Shown here one piece after another: positions 21,253 to 22,336 of a DNA stretch of 22,336 nucleotides. Under the pieces are notes generated by a model. It saw nothing but the letters and a program-made list of their open reading frames with translations, was not told where the DNA came from and searched no databases. The stretch spans positions 1 through 22,336 of the IMG/VR virus record IMGVR_UViG_3300044858_004685. One strand, given 5' to 3'. Within the stretch, counting starts at the first letter, position 1. Each line of letters opens with the position of its first letter. Made by a program: the position numbers and the translations under genes. The DNA comes from a virus.

Positions 21253-22336
21253 CTAACTAATCTCTATGTCGTTAGCGTCAGCGAAGTCGTTGACATTCAT
21301 GAACCAGTCTTCCCATCCATCAGGGTCGGATAGATTGACTTTATCGACTGTCCACTGTCCATGTAAATATAGTCCTGCTTTCCACTTGTCAGGATATGGA
21401 TGCTTTGCTTTTTCGGTATCGTTGGGAGTAAGAATAAACTGGAGAATGTCTTTTCCCCATTTACCTTTTTTGATATTGTAAAAACAGGATAAGGCATCAA
21501 TTAAGTCGTCGCACTCTTGCTGGTAGTCAGCAAAGTTTTCTGGCAGTTTAAACTTAGATTTTTTAGCCGTCGGTTTTTTATCTGATTTAGGTTTTGGTTC
21601 GGCTTCCAATTGACTGTTTTTTAGTTGCTTATTTTCCTGTTCAAGTTGATAAATACGAGCATGCAGCTGAGTAACAGATTCGTTTAGAACTGTTATTTGA
21701 TTTGTTTCTCTTTGCAGTGGATAAACTGTAGATTCTAGGTCGTGAACTTGTTGCTTTAAGTTTTCAATCCATGCTTCATTGTACTCTTTGCCCTGTTTTA
21801 ATTCATGAATACTAGCCGTCAAGTGGTTAATAATCTCAGATCCTTCTTTATTTTCACGCTGTCTGAGATTGTGCATCTCTTGAATAGATTGAGTCAATTC
21901 AAGATTTTCCCATTCTAAGTTTTGAACTAAATTAGTTAATTGCCGATTTTTTCCCCATAGTTCCTCATTTGAAATAGAGGTCTTAGTAATTGCATCTTCA
22001 CCTAACAACATATCAACAAGCGCAACTTGTCGTTTTTCAAAGAAAGATAACTCGTTATCAGTCTTTAGTTGGTTGTCAATTTCTTGATCCTCTTGTGGGA
22101 TGTATTTGCAATTATCAAGAGAATCCCACAAATTATCAAATTTAACACAGTCATCTTGATCATAGTTTTCTAGTGCGTCCCAAAGCTTTTGGATGTCATA
22201 ATTTGCAACAAATAACCCTTGCGTTTTGACCGTAACATAATCACCGTTATCAGTGACTGACAATTTTTCTCCAAAACACTCTTGGTTAATTTGATTGAGG
22301 GTGCTTTGGAGCAACCTGATAATTGTGGTTTTTTCG
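21253..22336 (-). CDS. Unknown coiled-coil protein, 5' end outside the window (over 360 aa)
   Basis: The frame is open to the window edge; residues before the TTG at 22314 read KKTTIIRL and join smoothly to LQSTLNQINQECFGEKL, so the true start lies beyond 22336. Layout of the visible part: an N-terminal alpha/beta segment of about 70 residues (YVTVKTQGLFVANYDIQKLW), a long coiled coil (about residues 115-240) with Gln/Glu/Leu heptads, a Lys-rich linker (KPKSDKKPTAKKSKFKL), and a C-terminal globular part of about 95 residues rich in Trp (YLHGQWTVDKVNLSDPDGWE). No family recognised. It could be a structural or scaffolding-like protein, but the evidence is only architectural. Confidence 0.8.
   Translation of the reverse strand, partial: EKTTIIRLLQSTLNQINQECFGEKLSVTDNGDYVTVKTQGLFVANYDIQKLWDALENYDQDDCVKFDNLWDSLDNCKYIPQEDQEIDNQLKTDNELSFFEKRQVALVDMLLGEDAITKTSISNEELWGKNRQLTNLVQNLEWENLELTQSIQEMHNLRQRENKEGSEIINHLTASIHELKQGKEYNEAWIENLKQQVHDLESTVYPLQRETNQITVLNESVTQLHARIYQLEQENKQLKNSQLEAEPKPKSDKKPTAKKSKFKLPENFADYQQECDDLIDALSCFYNIKKGKWGKDILQFILTPNDTEKAKHPYPDKWKAGLYLHGQWTVDKVNLSDPDGWEDWFMNVNDFADANDIEIS

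Overview
The window is the tail-morphogenesis part of a long-tailed (siphovirus-like) phage or prophage, followed by a row of small accessory genes. The likely host is a low-GC cyanobacterium. Four hints support this: intergenic heptamer repeats of the TGATAAC/TAACTGA type, an FGE/lectin-fold protein with a C-terminus like those diversified by cyanobacterial retroelements, and fragments of an IS30-type transposase and of an AAA-type ATPase N-terminus that resemble cyanobacterial genes. No head, packaging, integrase, replication, tRNA or CRISPR gene is visible, so prophage, free phage and phage-plasmid cannot be told apart.

Region 1 (1-2483) holds the 3' part of a GTA ORFg15-like tail hub/tip gene on the + strand. 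It is followed by debris: an AAA-ATPase N-terminal fragment and the C-terminus of an IS30-family transposase. Every other gene is on the - strand, so the hub gene is convergent to the rest and looks separated from its module by rearrangement.

Region 2 (16705 down to 2457, - strand) is the tail operon, in transcription order: HK97 gp10-like connector, probable tail terminator, major tail tube protein, a 93-aa protein, tail-assembly chaperone with a programmed -1 frameshift (A AAA AAC plus a 9+6 bp stem-loop), a giant tape-measure protein of 3258 aa, an NlpC/P60 peptidase, a 226-aa unknown and a 73-aa coiled-coil protein. Many junctions overlap (TAATG, 8, 14, 26 and 32 nt), which points to translational coupling. 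The tape measure carries three enzyme-like domains within one polypeptide: an alpha/beta-hydrolase (S546/D594/H621), a lambda-R-like GH104 muramidase (E2204) and a penicillin-binding/class-A beta-lactamase fold (S2426xxK2429, S2483-D-N, K2572-I-G) that lacks the deacylating Glu. With the P60 peptidase this suggests one tail tip equipped to act on several envelope layers. It is the most unusual thing in the window.

Region 3 (about 16762-19059, - strand) is an accessory operon. It starts with an FGE-sulfatase-fold protein whose last 40 residues look like a DGR variable region, followed by small unknowns including three MLSFQEFQ paralogues, the last of which has an in-frame stop. It ends at a strong terminator (16706-16739) placed directly before the tail operon's first ATG.

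Region 4 (19128-22336, - strand) holds small coiled-coil, zinc-ribbon and unknown genes. At least four near-consensus sigma70-type promoters occur here. Three of them share one long conserved element with an imperfect inverted repeat over the -10, suggesting a co-regulated set under one repressor.
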